Shown in pieces: positions 18,185 to 26,805 of a stretch of DNA of 64,000 nucleotides (position 1 is the first letter of the stretch; each line of letters opens with the position of its first letter). The notes beneath the pieces are model-generated. The model was not told the DNA's origin. It saw nothing but the letters and a program-made list of their open reading frames with translations, and did not search any database. The stretch covers positions 1 to 64,000 of the forward strand of contig JANINJ010000088.1 of assembly GCA_024508855.1 (NCBI GenBank). Direction: 5' to 3'. The DNA is from Xanthobacteraceae bacterium (GTDB lineage: Bacteria > Pseudomonadota > Alphaproteobacteria > Rhizobiales > Xanthobacteraceae). Both the position numbers and the translations under genes were made by a program.

Positions 18185-18975
18185 GATGCCGCTCCCTTGC
18201 GCAGCTTAGCGTAAGACGCGAACCAGCCGAGACCATCGACCGTTTTTCCGCGCGGGCGATACTCGCAGCCGACGAAACCCGCGTAACCCAGTCGATCCAG
18301 TTCGTCGAACAGAAACGGATAATTCAATTCCTCGCCGTCCGGCTCGTTACGGGATGGCACGCTGGCGATCTGGATATGGCCGACGACCGGCATCATCTCG
18401 CGCAATCGCATGGTCACGTCGCCCTGCACGATCTGGCAGTGGTAGATATCGAATTGCAGTTTCAGGTTCGGATGCTTCAACTCGGCGATCAAATCGCGCG
18501 CAAAGGTGAAGTCGTTGAGAAAATAGCCCGGCACATCGCGCGGATTGATCGGCTCGATCACTGTGTCGATGCCGTGCTTGCCGAGTTCATCCGCCGCCCA
18601 CATAACCGACCTGCGAAACGCCTCGACCGCCTTTGCGTCGCGCCGATCGGCAATGCCCGCCATCAGATGCAGTCGCTTAACGCCGGTCGCATCCGCATAA
18701 GGCAGCGCGGTGCGGATGCTCTTCTGCAAGTCGTCAAAGCGGTCCGGCAGTGACGCGAATCCCTTCTCACCGGCATCCCAGTTCCCGGGAGGCAGATTGA
18801 ATAGCGCCTGCGTGAGACCGTTGCCGTGCAGCCGCTTGCCGACCTCGTCGGCTGGATGATCGTAGGGAAACAGGAATTCGACTGCATCGAAACCCGCATC
18901 CCGAGCCGCCGCAAAGCGATCGAGAAACGGGATCTCGTTGAACATCATGGACAGATTGGCGGCAAAGCGAGGCAT
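18181..18975 (-). CDS. otnI: 2-oxo-tetronate isomerase (hydroxypyruvate isomerase family)
   Basis: 264-residue xylose-isomerase-like TIM barrel. Metal and substrate residues are visible in VIEPINPRDVPGY, QFDIYHCQI and GCEYRPRG. PRFAANLSMMFNEIPFLDRF is the typical N-terminus of the Hyi/OtnI group. In tetronate cassettes the enzyme converts 2-oxo-tetronate to 3-oxo-tetronate before phosphorylation. The start at 18975 has AAGGGGATGCG just upstream. The gap to the dehydrogenase gene is 26 bases. Without the neighbours it could equally be called hydroxypyruvate isomerase. Confidence 0.9.
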   Translation of the reverse strand: MPRFAANLSMMFNEIPFLDRFAAARDAGFDAVEFLFPYDHPADEVGKRLHGNGLTQALFNLPPGNWDAGEKGFASLPDRFDDLQKSIRTALPYADATGVKRLHLMAGIADRRDAKAVEAFRRSVMWAADELGKHGIDTVIEPINPRDVPGYFLNDFTFARDLIAELKHPNLKLQFDIYHCQIVQGDVTMRLREMMPVVGHIQIASVPSRNEPDGEELNYPFLFDELDRLGYAGFVGCEYRPRGKTVDGLGWFASYAKLRKGAAS

Positions 18976-19001
18976 CGCATCCCCTTATTGAATATATCGT
19001 T

Positions 19002-19925
19002 CTATTGTTTCGATCCCGGCAGCGGCGCGCCGGTGATCTGCGCATACACCTTGGCGACCGCGATATCGTCGTCTCGCCCCATGCCCGCGCCCGCGGCCAT
19101 CAGGAACATTTGCAGCGCCGCCGCGGATATCGGCACCGGAAATTTCGCATTGCGCGCCATGTCCTGGATGATGCCGAGATCCTTGACGAAGATATCGACG
19201 GCACTGCGCGGCGTGTAGTCGCCCTCCAGCACATGCGGCACGCGATTCTCGAACATCCACGAATTGCCTGCGGATGCCGTGATCACTTCATAGACCTTGC
19301 GGATATCGAGACCCTGCTTGGCCGCGAAGGCGATCGCTTCCGATGCCGCAGCGATGTGGACACCCGCGAGAAGCTGGTTGATCATCTTGAAGGCCGCGCC
19401 CTGCCCCGGCTCGTCGCCGAGTTCGTAGAGCTTGGCCGCCATGGCATCGAGTGCGGGTCGCGCCTTGGCGAAGGCGTCGCGGCTGCCCGACGCCAGAATG
19501 GTGAGCTCGCCTTGCGCGGCACGTTGTGCGCCACCGCTGATCGGCGCATCGAGATAGAGTCGCCCGCTTTCAACCAGGCGCGCCGCCAGCCGCCGCGCCA
19601 CATCCGGGTCCATCGTTGCTGAGGAGATGAAAACCGCGCCCTTCGGCAGGGTTTCCGCAACGCCGCCCTTGCCGAACAAAATGGTTTCGGTCTGCGCCGC
19701 ATTGACGACCACGCTGACGACAACATCCGCGTCTCGCGCTGCCTCTGCCGGCGTCTTGGCGCCGCGTCCGCCATCCTTGACGAACCGCGCGATGGTCTCG
19801 GCAGAAACATCGCATCCGGTCACGTCGAACCCGGCCCGCTTGAGCGACAACGCCATGCCGAACCCCATCGACCCCAGTCCAATGACGGCGATATGTTGCG
19901 GAGAACCGGCCGGAGAACGAACCAT
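19002..19925 (-). CDS. ltnD: L-threonate dehydrogenase (beta-hydroxyacid dehydrogenase family)
   Basis: 307 residues. The NAD-binding loop is GLGSMGFGMA, the substrate-binding segment is DAPISGGAQRAAQG and the catalytic Lys is in FKMINQLLAG. It belongs to the 6-phosphogluconate/3-hydroxyisobutyrate dehydrogenase superfamily. In context it oxidises L-threonate (or D-erythronate) at C2. I chose the ATG at 19925 because CAGGAAACGCC precedes it and it gives the family length; a longer frame opens at 19997. It is the first gene of the leftward otn operon, divergent from otnC across 86 bases. Confidence 0.88.
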   Translation of the reverse strand: MVRSPAGSPQHIAVIGLGSMGFGMALSLKRAGFDVTGCDVSAETIARFVKDGGRGAKTPAEAARDADVVVSVVVNAAQTETILFGKGGVAETLPKGAVFISSATMDPDVARRLAARLVESGRLYLDAPISGGAQRAAQGELTILASGSRDAFAKARPALDAMAAKLYELGDEPGQGAAFKMINQLLAGVHIAAASEAIAFAAKQGLDIRKVYEVITASAGNSWMFENRVPHVLEGDYTPRSAVDIFVKDLGIIQDMARNAKFPVPISAAALQMFLMAAGAGMGRDDDIAVAKVYAQITGAPLPGSKQ

Positions 19926-19970
19926 GGCGTTTCCTGTTTCTTGTCGCGTTTCTGCTTGGGTATGGCGTAT

Positions 19971-19985
19971 CACGGCTTGGCCGTG
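19971..19985. promoter_or_regulatory. short inverted repeat between ltnD and otnC
   Basis: CACGGC, TTG, GCCGTG: perfect 6-bp arms, in the middle of the 86-base divergent gap. It is a possible operator for coordinate control of both arms of the tetronate genes. No regulator gene is linked, so this is tentative. Confidence 0.3.
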
Positions 19986-20011
19986 CTGCCAAAGCATGGG
20001 ACAAATGCGCC

Positions 20012-20683
20012 ATGAACGAAAGCAAGCTTCGTGAAGATATCTGCCGCTTCGGCCGCTCGCTGTTCGAGCGCGGGCTGACGCCGGGCTCCTCCGGCAATAT
20101 CAGCGTCCGGCTCGATGACGGCGGCTGGCTGGTGACGCCGACCAACGCCTCGCTGGGCTTCCTCGATCCCGCGCGGATTTCCCGCCTCGACGCCAGCAAC
20201 CGGCTGATCGGCGGCGATGCGCCGACCAAGGAAATCCCGTTGCACGCGGCGCTCTACGAGACGCGCGGCTCGGCGCGTGCGATCGTCCACCTGCATTCGA
20301 CCCATAGCGTCGCAGTCTCGATGCTCCCGGAGATCGACCCGCGCGCCGCACTGCCGCCGATGACACCCTATTATCTGATGCGCTGCGGAGCGACGGCGCT
20401 CCTGCCCTATTACCGGCCGGGCGATACCGCTGTCGCCGACGCCATCAAGGGCCTCGCTGGACAATACGCATCGGTGCTGCTCGCCAATCATGGCCCGGTG
20501 ATCGCGGGTGAAACGCTCGAAGCCGCCGTCTTCGCCGCCGAAGAACTGGAGGAAACCGCAAAGCTGTATCTGTTGCTGCGCGGCATGAACCCGCGCCACC
20601 TTTCGCCGCAGCAAGTGGCGGACCTCGTGAAGACGTTCGGGCTGAAACTGCCCGATACACACGATCACGATTCCCACTCGTGA
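20012..20683 (+). CDS. otnC: 3-oxo-tetronate 4-phosphate decarboxylase (class II aldolase family)
   Basis: 223 residues. The N-terminal GLTPGSSGNISVR phosphate-binding segment and HLHSTHSVAV, with two zinc-binding His residues, define the class II aldolase/adducin fold. A third His lies in ANHGPVIAG. The opening NESKLREDICRFGRSLFERGLT is typical of OtnC. The reaction is decarboxylation of 3-oxo-tetronate 4-phosphate to dihydroxyacetone phosphate. The gene is transcribed away from ltnD-otnI-otnK, an unusual split of the cassette. The GFA gene follows 22 bases downstream. Confidence 0.9.
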   Translation: MNESKLREDICRFGRSLFERGLTPGSSGNISVRLDDGGWLVTPTNASLGFLDPARISRLDASNRLIGGDAPTKEIPLHAALYETRGSARAIVHLHSTHSVAVSMLPEIDPRAALPPMTPYYLMRCGATALLPYYRPGDTAVADAIKGLAGQYASVLLANHGPVIAGETLEAAVFAAEELEETAKLYLLLRGMNPRHLSPQQVADLVKTFGLKLPDTHDHDSHS

Positions 20684-20705
20684 GCGTTAAACCGCGGGGA
20701 ACAAC

Positions 20706-21128
20706 GTGGCATCAACAGAACAGACCGCTCGAACGCTGAACGGAAAATGCTACTGCGGCGACGTTCACTACGCTGTGCAGGACGAGTTCATCTACGCCGC
20801 CAACTGCCACTGCTCGGATTGCCGCCGCACCACCGGTTCGGCATTCAAGCCGTTTGCCGGCATCGAACGCGAAAAGCTGACCCTCACCAAGGGGCACGAC
20901 AAGCTGAGGATATTTGGCGACCCCGATGGCAACAACACGCACTGCGCAAACTGCGGTTCATTGCTGTATTCGGTCGTCCGGGGCGGAGCTTATGTTCACG
21001 TTGCGATGGGGACATTGGTGGACGATCCTGCGATCCGGCCCACTCACCACATCTTCGTGGGGTCGAAAGCGCCCTGGTTCACGATCACCGACAACCTTCC
21101 GCAGTATCGCGAACACGCCGGATCATAG
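20706..21128 (+). CDS. GFA family zinc protein (glutathione-dependent formaldehyde-activating enzyme-like/CENP-V)
   Basis: 140 residues. The cysteine pattern is CYCG, then CHCSDC, then CANCG, the zinc-binding layout of the GFA/CENP-V fold. The start is a GTG at 20706 with GGGGAAC just upstream. Members may bind glutathione, but most have no proven reaction, so no specific role is claimed. It ends 6 bases inside the convergent livF gene. It may be co-transcribed with otnC. Confidence 0.88.
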   Translation: MASTEQTARTLNGKCYCGDVHYAVQDEFIYAANCHCSDCRRTTGSAFKPFAGIEREKLTLTKGHDKLRIFGDPDGNNTHCANCGSLLYSVVRGGAYVHVAMGTLVDDPAIRPTHHIFVGSKAPWFTITDNLPQYREHAGS

Positions 21129-21827
21129 TCCGAGATACGCCTTGCGCACGTCCGGATTGGTGCGGATATCCGCTGCCGGTCCCTGCATCAGCACGCGGCC
21201 GGTCTGAAGGATGTAGGCCCGGTCGGCGATCTCCAGCACCTCGGCCATGCGCTGTTCGACGATCAGCACCGTCAGGCCGGTTTTGCGGATTTCCAGCACC
21301 GCCTGGAAAATCTCGTCGACCAGTTTCGGCATGATGCCTTGCGACGGCTCGTCGAGCATCAACAGGCGCGGCCGCGTCATCAGCGCACGGCCGATCGCCA
21401 GCATCTGCTGCTCGCCGCCAGACAGCGTGCCGGCCAGTTGCTCCAGCCGCTCCGACAACCGCGGAAACAGCTTGAACACCAGTTCCAGCGGCTCGTCGCG
21501 ACCCGCGTCGCGGCGATAGAGATAGCTGCCGAGCCGCAGGTTGTCGTGCACCGTGAGGCTCGGAAACAGGCGGCGGTTCTCCGGCACATAAGCGATGCCG
21601 CGCGCGGTGATGAGATGCTGCGCCATGCCGTCGATGCGCTGGCCGTCGAACGTGACGGTGCCGGAACGCGGCCGTTCCGCGCCGGCAATAGTCTTCAGCA
21701 GCGTCGACTTGCCCGCGCCATTGGCGCCCGCAACGCAGACGACTTCGCCCTTGGCGACCTCGATGGAGACTCCCGAGATGGCGACGAGGCCCTCATAGGC
21801 CGTGGTCAGATCATGCGCCGACAGCAT
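21123..21827 (-). CDS. livF: Liv-type ABC transporter ATP-binding protein (LivF)
   Basis: 234 residues. Walker A is GANGAGKST, the signature is LSGGEQQMLAIGRAL, Walker B is LLMLDEPSQGI and the switch His is in LIVEQRM's vicinity. It energises uptake of a branched-chain-amino-acid-like or organic-acid substrate. I chose the ATG at 21827; it overlaps the end of livG by 17 bases. It is the last gene of the leftward transporter operon. Unlike its LivG partner, its signature motif is canonical. Confidence 0.92.
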   Translation of the reverse strand: MLSAHDLTTAYEGLVAISGVSIEVAKGEVVCVAGANGAGKSTLLKTIAGAERPRSGTVTFDGQRIDGMAQHLITARGIAYVPENRRLFPSLTVHDNLRLGSYLYRRDAGRDEPLELVFKLFPRLSERLEQLAGTLSGGEQQMLAIGRALMTRPRLLMLDEPSQGIMPKLVDEIFQAVLEIRKTGLTVLIVEQRMAEVLEIADRAYILQTGRVLMQGPAADIRTNPDVRKAYLGL

Positions 21828-22542
21828 GACGATCCCCAAGGTAAGCGGTAATGACTTTCGGATCGCGCACGACATCGGCCGGCTTGCCCTCGACCAGCAC
21901 CTTGCCGAGATCGAGCACGATAGCGCGATCCACCAGCGGCATGACGATTTCCATGACGTGCTCGACCATCAGCACTGTGACGCCGGTATCGCGCACGCGG
22001 CGCACCAGTTCGACACCGGTCTGCGCCTCGAGCGGCGTCAGGCCGGTCAGCACTTCGTCGAGCAGCAACAGTTTCGGCTCGGTGGCCAGAGCACGCGCGA
22101 CTTCGAGCCGCCGCTTTTCCGACGGGATCAATTCCGACGCCGGCACATCGGCCCGCGCGGCAAGTCCGGTGAACTCCAGCACCTCGAACGCCTTGCGCCG
22201 CGCCTCGCGCATCACCGTGTTGCGTACCAGCGCGCCGACGATGACGTTGTCGATCACGGTCATGGTCTCGAAGCTTTTCACCACCTGGAAGGTTCGGCCG
22301 ATGCCGGCGCGGCAGCGCTCGCTGGCCGGTGTCGCGGTGACGTCCTTGCCGTCGAACCAGATTGAGCCCTGCGACGGCGGTCGCACACCGGCGATCAGAT
22401 TGAACAGCGTCGATTTGCCGGCGCCGTTGGGGCCAATGAGTCCGACAATCTCCCCGCGCCCCACCGAAATCGACACGTCGGAATTGGCGACGAGGCCGCC
22501 AAAGCGTTGCCAGACGCCACGTGTTTCAAGGAGCGCGGTCAT
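21811..22542 (-). CDS. livG: Liv-type ABC transporter ATP-binding protein (LivG)
   Basis: 243 residues. Walker A is GPNGAGKST and Walker B is LLLLDEVLTGL. The position of the ABC signature reads LIPSEKRRLEVARAL instead of LSGGQ-like, so the Ser-Gly-Gly is lost. This suggests one of the two ATP sites of the LivG/LivF pair is degenerate. The start overlaps the livM stop by 4 bases (ATGA). It belongs to the same operon as livH, livM and livF. Confidence 0.92.
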   Translation of the reverse strand: MTALLETRGVWQRFGGLVANSDVSISVGRGEIVGLIGPNGAGKSTLFNLIAGVRPPSQGSIWFDGKDVTATPASERCRAGIGRTFQVVKSFETMTVIDNVIVGALVRNTVMREARRKAFEVLEFTGLAARADVPASELIPSEKRRLEVARALATEPKLLLLDEVLTGLTPLEAQTGVELVRRVRDTGVTVLMVEHVMEIVMPLVDRAIVLDLGKVLVEGKPADVVRDPKVITAYLGDRHAVGA

Positions 22543-23522
22543 CGCACGGCCTCCTTGCGCTTGCGGGAGAACAGACCCAGCAGACCATCAGGCCGCGTCA
22601 GGGAGACGAGAACGATCAAGCTGCCATAGACGATCAGATCGACGCCGCGCCCGGAGCCGCCGATGAAGGATCGCGTCAATTCGGTCACGGGAATAAGCAC
22701 CGCCGCACCCAGCACCGGCCCCCACAGCGTACCGATGCCGCCCAGCACCGCGGGCAGCGCGATCAGCAGCGAGAACTGGAAGCTCATGACCGCGTCGGGA
22801 TCGATGTAGGACACGAACATCGCGTAGAACGCGCCGCCAATCGCGGTGAGGAACGCCGAAATCGCTCCCGCCCCCATCTTCGACTTGAACACCACGACGC
22901 CGAGGCTTTCCGCCGCGTCGGAATTGTCCTTCACCGCGCGCCACCAGTAACCCCATTTGGAGTTCTCCAGCCACCAGGTGACGAGCCACGCCACCGCGGC
23001 GAAGGCCAGCGCAAAATAGAAGTACGGCAATTTGCTTCGCACGAACTGGAATTTCAGCCAGCTGTCGCCGCGAACCATGATGTCGATGCCGAGCGCCGCG
23101 CCGGCCCAGTCCCAGTTCAGGAACAGCAGATAGGCGATCTCGGCGATCACGATGGTAGCGATCGCAAAATAATGCCCGCCGAGCCGGAAGGTCGGATAGC
23201 CGAGCGCCAATGCGATCAGCGCCGAGATCACACCGCCCGTGAGCATGCCGAACCACGGCAGCACGCCGAACTTTGTGAACAGGATCGCGGTGACGTAAGC
23301 GCCCAACCCGAAATAGAGCGCGTGGCCAAGCGATATCTGGCCGCAGTAGCCGCCGAGAATGTTCCAGCTCTGCGACAGTCCCGCATACATCAAGGTGAGC
23401 ACCAGGATGTTCTGCGCGTACACATCCTTGACGAAGATCGGCACGCAGGCTGCGGCTGCGACCAACACGGCTGCCACGATCAGGTCGCGGCGACGGCGGC
23501 GGGCATGGGTGACGTCGTGCAT
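22539..23522 (-). CDS. livM: Liv-type ABC transporter permease (LivM)
   Basis: 327 residues with about nine membrane helices. The N-terminal RRRRDLIVAAVLVAAAACVPI helix is followed by the family hallmark LGGYCGQISLGHALYFGLGAYV region and a cytoplasmic coupling segment near AVKDNSDAAESLGV. It pairs with LivH in the inner membrane. The start ATG shares one base with the livH stop (TGATG), indicating tight coupling. Confidence 0.93.
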   Translation of the reverse strand: MHDVTHARRRRRDLIVAAVLVAAAACVPIFVKDVYAQNILVLTLMYAGLSQSWNILGGYCGQISLGHALYFGLGAYVTAILFTKFGVLPWFGMLTGGVISALIALALGYPTFRLGGHYFAIATIVIAEIAYLLFLNWDWAGAALGIDIMVRGDSWLKFQFVRSKLPYFYFALAFAAVAWLVTWWLENSKWGYWWRAVKDNSDAAESLGVVVFKSKMGAGAISAFLTAIGGAFYAMFVSYIDPDAVMSFQFSLLIALPAVLGGIGTLWGPVLGAAVLIPVTELTRSFIGGSGRGVDLIVYGSLIVLVSLTRPDGLLGLFSRKRKEAVR

Positions 23523-24400
23523 CAGATCGATCCGAACAAGCCGCGCGGGCGGATGAACACCACCAGCAGATACACCGCATAGATGCCGACGGCCTTGAGC
23601 GATGGCGGCATCACCAGCGCTGTGGTCGCCTCGACCAGCCCGACCAGGATGCCGCCCGCGAAGGCGCCGAATACGCTGCCGAAACCGCCGAGCGCCACGA
23701 CCACATACGCGATCAGGGCGAACGACGCTCCGACATCGGGATAAATGTAGAAGAAGCTCGCCATGATTGCGCCCGCGAGCCCGACCAGCGCGGAGCCGAG
23801 CCCCCAGCCGAGCGCGAACACGCGGTTCTGGTCGATGCCGACCAGCGCCACGGCGCCGGCGTCTTCACGGGTCGCCTCCAGCGCGCGGCCGAAGTCGGTG
23901 CGCTTGATGAAGAAGTACAGCGCGCCGAAGGCGAGGATCGATAGTCCCGCGCCGACCAGTTGCGGCACCGGCAGGTAGATGCCGAGGATGGAAATCGTTT
24001 TGCCGCCGAGCCACGAGTGGGTAATGCTGCGATAGTCCGGCGTGAAGAAATACTGTGCCAGCCCGCGCAGCACGATGGCGAGGCCGAAGGTGGCGAAGAT
24101 CTGAACCATGCCGACGTTGGTTTTTGCGCGCATGGCAAAGCGGACGATAAGCAGATAGACCGCCGCTCCGAAGATAAACATGGCAGCCGCGACGAACGGC
24201 ATCGCCAATAGCGGATCGACCGCGAAGAACGCAAAGAGAAAAAATGCCGCGTACATCGCCAGCATCAAGAATTCGCCATGGGCGAAGTTGACGATGTTCA
24301 TCAGGCCGAAAATCAGCGACAGGCCGACCGCAATGAGACCGTAGAGCAGCCCCATCAAGAGGCCGCTCGCCAGACTCTGGATAATGGTTTCGGCTGTCAC
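23522..24400 (-). CDS. livH: Liv-type ABC transporter permease (LivH)
   Basis: 292 residues, multi-spanning, with the family motif GLSLIFGLMNIVNFAHGEF near the N-terminus and the coupling helix around REDAGAVALVGID. The start is a GTG at 24400 preceded by GGGATAG. It lies 148 bases downstream of the binding-protein gene, with a palindromic repeat (family B) in the gap, so permease expression may be lower than that of the binding protein. Confidence 0.92.
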   Translation of the reverse strand: MTAETIIQSLASGLLMGLLYGLIAVGLSLIFGLMNIVNFAHGEFLMLAMYAAFFLFAFFAVDPLLAMPFVAAAMFIFGAAVYLLIVRFAMRAKTNVGMVQIFATFGLAIVLRGLAQYFFTPDYRSITHSWLGGKTISILGIYLPVPQLVGAGLSILAFGALYFFIKRTDFGRALEATREDAGAVALVGIDQNRVFALGWGLGSALVGLAGAIMASFFYIYPDVGASFALIAYVVVALGGFGSVFGAFAGGILVGLVEATTALVMPPSLKAVGIYAVYLLVVFIRPRGLFGSI

Positions 24401-24486
24401 CTATCCCGCTCCATCTTCGTTCGTCGTCCCTGCGCTCGTGGCGCGACGACGCGAGGCCACCGTCAACTTCAGACTCCTCGGAGTAT

Positions 24487-24513
24487 GGGTCCCCGCTTTC
24501 GCGGGGACGACGT
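24487..24513. repeat. intergenic palindromic repeat, family B copy 1
   Basis: GGGTCCCCGC...GCGGGGACGACG, with perfect 8-bp arms GTCCCCGC (24489-24496) / GCGGGGAC (24501-24508) around TTTC. The same core occurs at 30028-30173. It lies between the binding-protein gene and livH on the minus strand. There is no T-tract. Confidence 0.75.
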
Positions 24514-24548
24514 CAGTCGTGCGGATGGACCTGCAAAAGGGCCAACGG

Positions 24549-25793
24549 CTACTTCATCGGCCAGATGGCTTCCGCCACTGCGGCCTGTGGCGGGAAGATG
24601 GTGACAAACTTCTTGCCGACATATTGCAACAGCACCGGATCGGCATCGTCGTTCTGGCCCTGCGGGTCGAACTTGACGTCCTTCCACGGCATGATGGTGT
24701 GATCGCCCGGCATGTTGGTGGCGACGAGTGCCTCGCGGATCTTTTCGCCGTCGGTGGACTTGGCGCGGTTGATGGCATCCGCCATCACGATCAGGCCCAT
24801 GAACTGGCGCGACGAGTAGTCGTTGAAGTCCTTGCCGGAGCGCTTCTTGTACATCTCGTTGATCGTACCGACCATCGGCCGCTTGGCCGCGAGGTCGAGC
24901 GAGAAGCTGCCGCGCGAGATGACGCCTTCGAGCTTGTCGCCGACGGCGTCGTAGAGCGCCTTCTCCGAGAAGCCTGCGTCCTGCGCCACGATCGCCTTGG
25001 GTTTGTAGCCGAGTTCGGCCATGGTCTTGACCAGCAGAATGCCGTCGGTGGTGTAGCTCGACGGCATCAGCACGTCGGCGTCCGCGGCCTTGAGCTGCTG
25101 CACTTCGGCAGTGAGCGACGGCGAGTTGGCGCGATACTTGATGTCCGCGACCACCTTGTAGCCGCGCTCCTTGGCGAGCTTGAGCTGTGCGTTGGCGGAG
25201 TCGGTGCCGAAGATGGTGTCTTCGTGGAACAGCGCCAGCGTTTCGATCTTCTGGCCCTTCTTCTTCAATGCATCGAAGAAATCGAACATCGCCTGCGAGA
25301 ACATCTCGTCGTGCGGCGCGGCACGGAAATAGAACTTCAGACCGCGGCGATGCAAGCTCGGCGACGAGTTGTCGGCGGAGAGGAACGGAATCTGGTAGCG
25401 CTCGCAGACTTGGCTGACGGTGACCGCCACCGCACTCTGATAGGTGCCGATGATCGCGCAAACCTTTTCCTGCGTGATCAGGCGCTCGGCTTCGGCGCGG
25501 CCCTTCTGGGGATCGGCCTGATGGTCGGCGAACACAAGCTTGATCTTTGCGCCGCCGAGACCCGGAAGCCCCTCGTCGCGGGCCAGCGGCAAATCGAAAT
25601 CGTACTTGTTGTTGATGATATCGGCTGCCGTCTCAAATGCACGCTGGGCATCGACGCCAATCTGGGCGCTCGCGCCGGACAGCGGATAAATCACCCCAAT
25701 AACCACTTCCTTGGTCTGCGCGCGGGCTGCTCCCGTCAGCAACGCGGCAGAGGCAACGCCTCCGAGCAATACGTTTCGGCGAGTGATCGTCAT
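24549..25793 (-). CDS. ABC transporter substrate-binding protein, Tat-type signal
   Basis: 414 residues. The N-terminus TITRRNVLLGGVASAALLTG has a twin-arginine and a hydrophobic core ending near AARAQT, a likely Tat signal peptide. The mature part, beginning EVVIGVIYPLSGASAQIG, is a type I periplasmic binding protein of the Leu/Ile/Val (HAAT) family. It captures the substrate for LivHMGF downstream. The neighbours (DUF1445 hydro-lyase, M20 amidohydrolase, 2-hydroxyacid dehydrogenase) point to an amide or amino-acid-derived compound, which is inference. Confidence 0.92.
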   Translation of the reverse strand: MTITRRNVLLGGVASAALLTGAARAQTKEVVIGVIYPLSGASAQIGVDAQRAFETAADIINNKYDFDLPLARDEGLPGLGGAKIKLVFADHQADPQKGRAEAERLITQEKVCAIIGTYQSAVAVTVSQVCERYQIPFLSADNSSPSLHRRGLKFYFRAAPHDEMFSQAMFDFFDALKKKGQKIETLALFHEDTIFGTDSANAQLKLAKERGYKVVADIKYRANSPSLTAEVQQLKAADADVLMPSSYTTDGILLVKTMAELGYKPKAIVAQDAGFSEKALYDAVGDKLEGVISRGSFSLDLAAKRPMVGTINEMYKKRSGKDFNDYSSRQFMGLIVMADAINRAKSTDGEKIREALVATNMPGDHTIMPWKDVKFDPQGQNDDADPVLLQYVGKKFVTIFPPQAAVAEAIWPMK

Positions 25794-25884
25794 AATATCG
25801 TCCTCTCCTGCGATCGGTCTTGTGAGACTTTGTTGTTAGCTTCGGCTTGTCTTTTGTCGCGCCGATTGAAGTTAGGATAAAGCT

Positions 25885-26703
25885 TTAAAGAACGGCAAGC
25901 TGCTTGTTCTTTAGATCAGTCACAAGCATCAATCCGGGCGCATGCGTGATGGCGAATGGCACCTTCGCTGCTGCGATCACGGCTTGCGGCGTCACACCGC
26001 AGGCCCAGAATACGGGAATCTCGTCGGGATGCACCGGCACTGCATCGCCGTAATCGGGCTTTGCAAGATCGGCGATGCCGATCGACTGCGGCAGGCCGAG
26101 ATGCACCGGTGCGCCATGCACCGACGGAAACCGCGACGTGATCTGTACCGCGCGGATCGCATCCGCAGGCTTCAGCGGCCGCATCGACACCACCATCGGC
26201 CCCGCGAACGGCCCTGCCGCACTGCACACAATATTAGTGCGATACATCGGAACGCGCACGCCGGTTTCGATATGGCGGATCGGAATGTCGTCCGCCAGCA
26301 GCGCTTCTTCGAATGAGAACGAACAGCCGATGACGAACGCGATGAGATCGTCGCGCCAGTGCGCCATCACGTCGGTAGGTTCGTCGATCACTTCGCCGTC
26401 ACGCCAGACGCGATAGCGCGGCACGTCGGTGCGGATGTCGAGATCGAGGCCGAGCGCGGGAATGCGCGGATCGCCGACGTCGGACATGCCGATGATCGGA
26501 CACGGCTTGGGGTTGAGCTGGCAGAAACGATGAAACGCCGCCGCTTGCTTCTCGGGAAGGATCGCAAGATTGCCCTGAACGAAACCCGGTGCGACGCCCG
26601 CAGTCTGTTCGTCGTTGCCGGCGCGATACGCCAACCTCGCCTGACGGCTCGGCAGATCGCTGGCCGGCTCTTCGGTGTGGATCGCTTTTGCGACGTTGGC
26701 CAC
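25885..26703 (-). CDS. putative hydro-lyase, DUF1445 / D-glutamate cyclase-like
   Basis: 272 residues with the family's N-terminal [14 protein letters not shown], then [11 protein letters not shown] and [26 protein letters not shown] (last two segments contain the conserved Cys, His and Gly). Related proteins include the mitochondrial D-glutamate cyclase; bacterial members are usually annotated only as hydro-lyases. I prefer the GTG at 26703 (AGGGGA 8 bases upstream, family length) to the ATG at 26754, which has no ribosome site. It is divergent from the LysR gene and lies 92 bases upstream of the binding-protein gene on the same strand. Confidence 0.82.
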   Translation of the reverse strand: MANVAKAIHTEEPASDLPSRQARLAYRAGNDEQTAGVAPGFVQGNLAILPEKQAAAFHRFCQLNPKPCPIIGMSDVGDPRIPALGLDLDIRTDVPRYRVWRDGEVIDEPTDVMAHWRDDLIAFVIGCSFSFEEALLADDIPIRHIETGVRVPMYRTNIVCSAAGPFAGPMVVSMRPLKPADAIRAVQITSRFPSVHGAPVHLGLPQSIGIADLAKPDYGDAVPVHPDEIPVFWACGVTPQAVIAAAKVPFAITHAPGLMLVTDLKNKQLAVL

Positions 26704-26805
26704 CAGACCGTTCCCCTGTTTTCCTCGACAAGAAATGGGCCACAGGTCTATCATAATGTCTAATCGTAGTTTCTAATCGAAATCGATAAATTGATTTTAT
26801 CAGTG

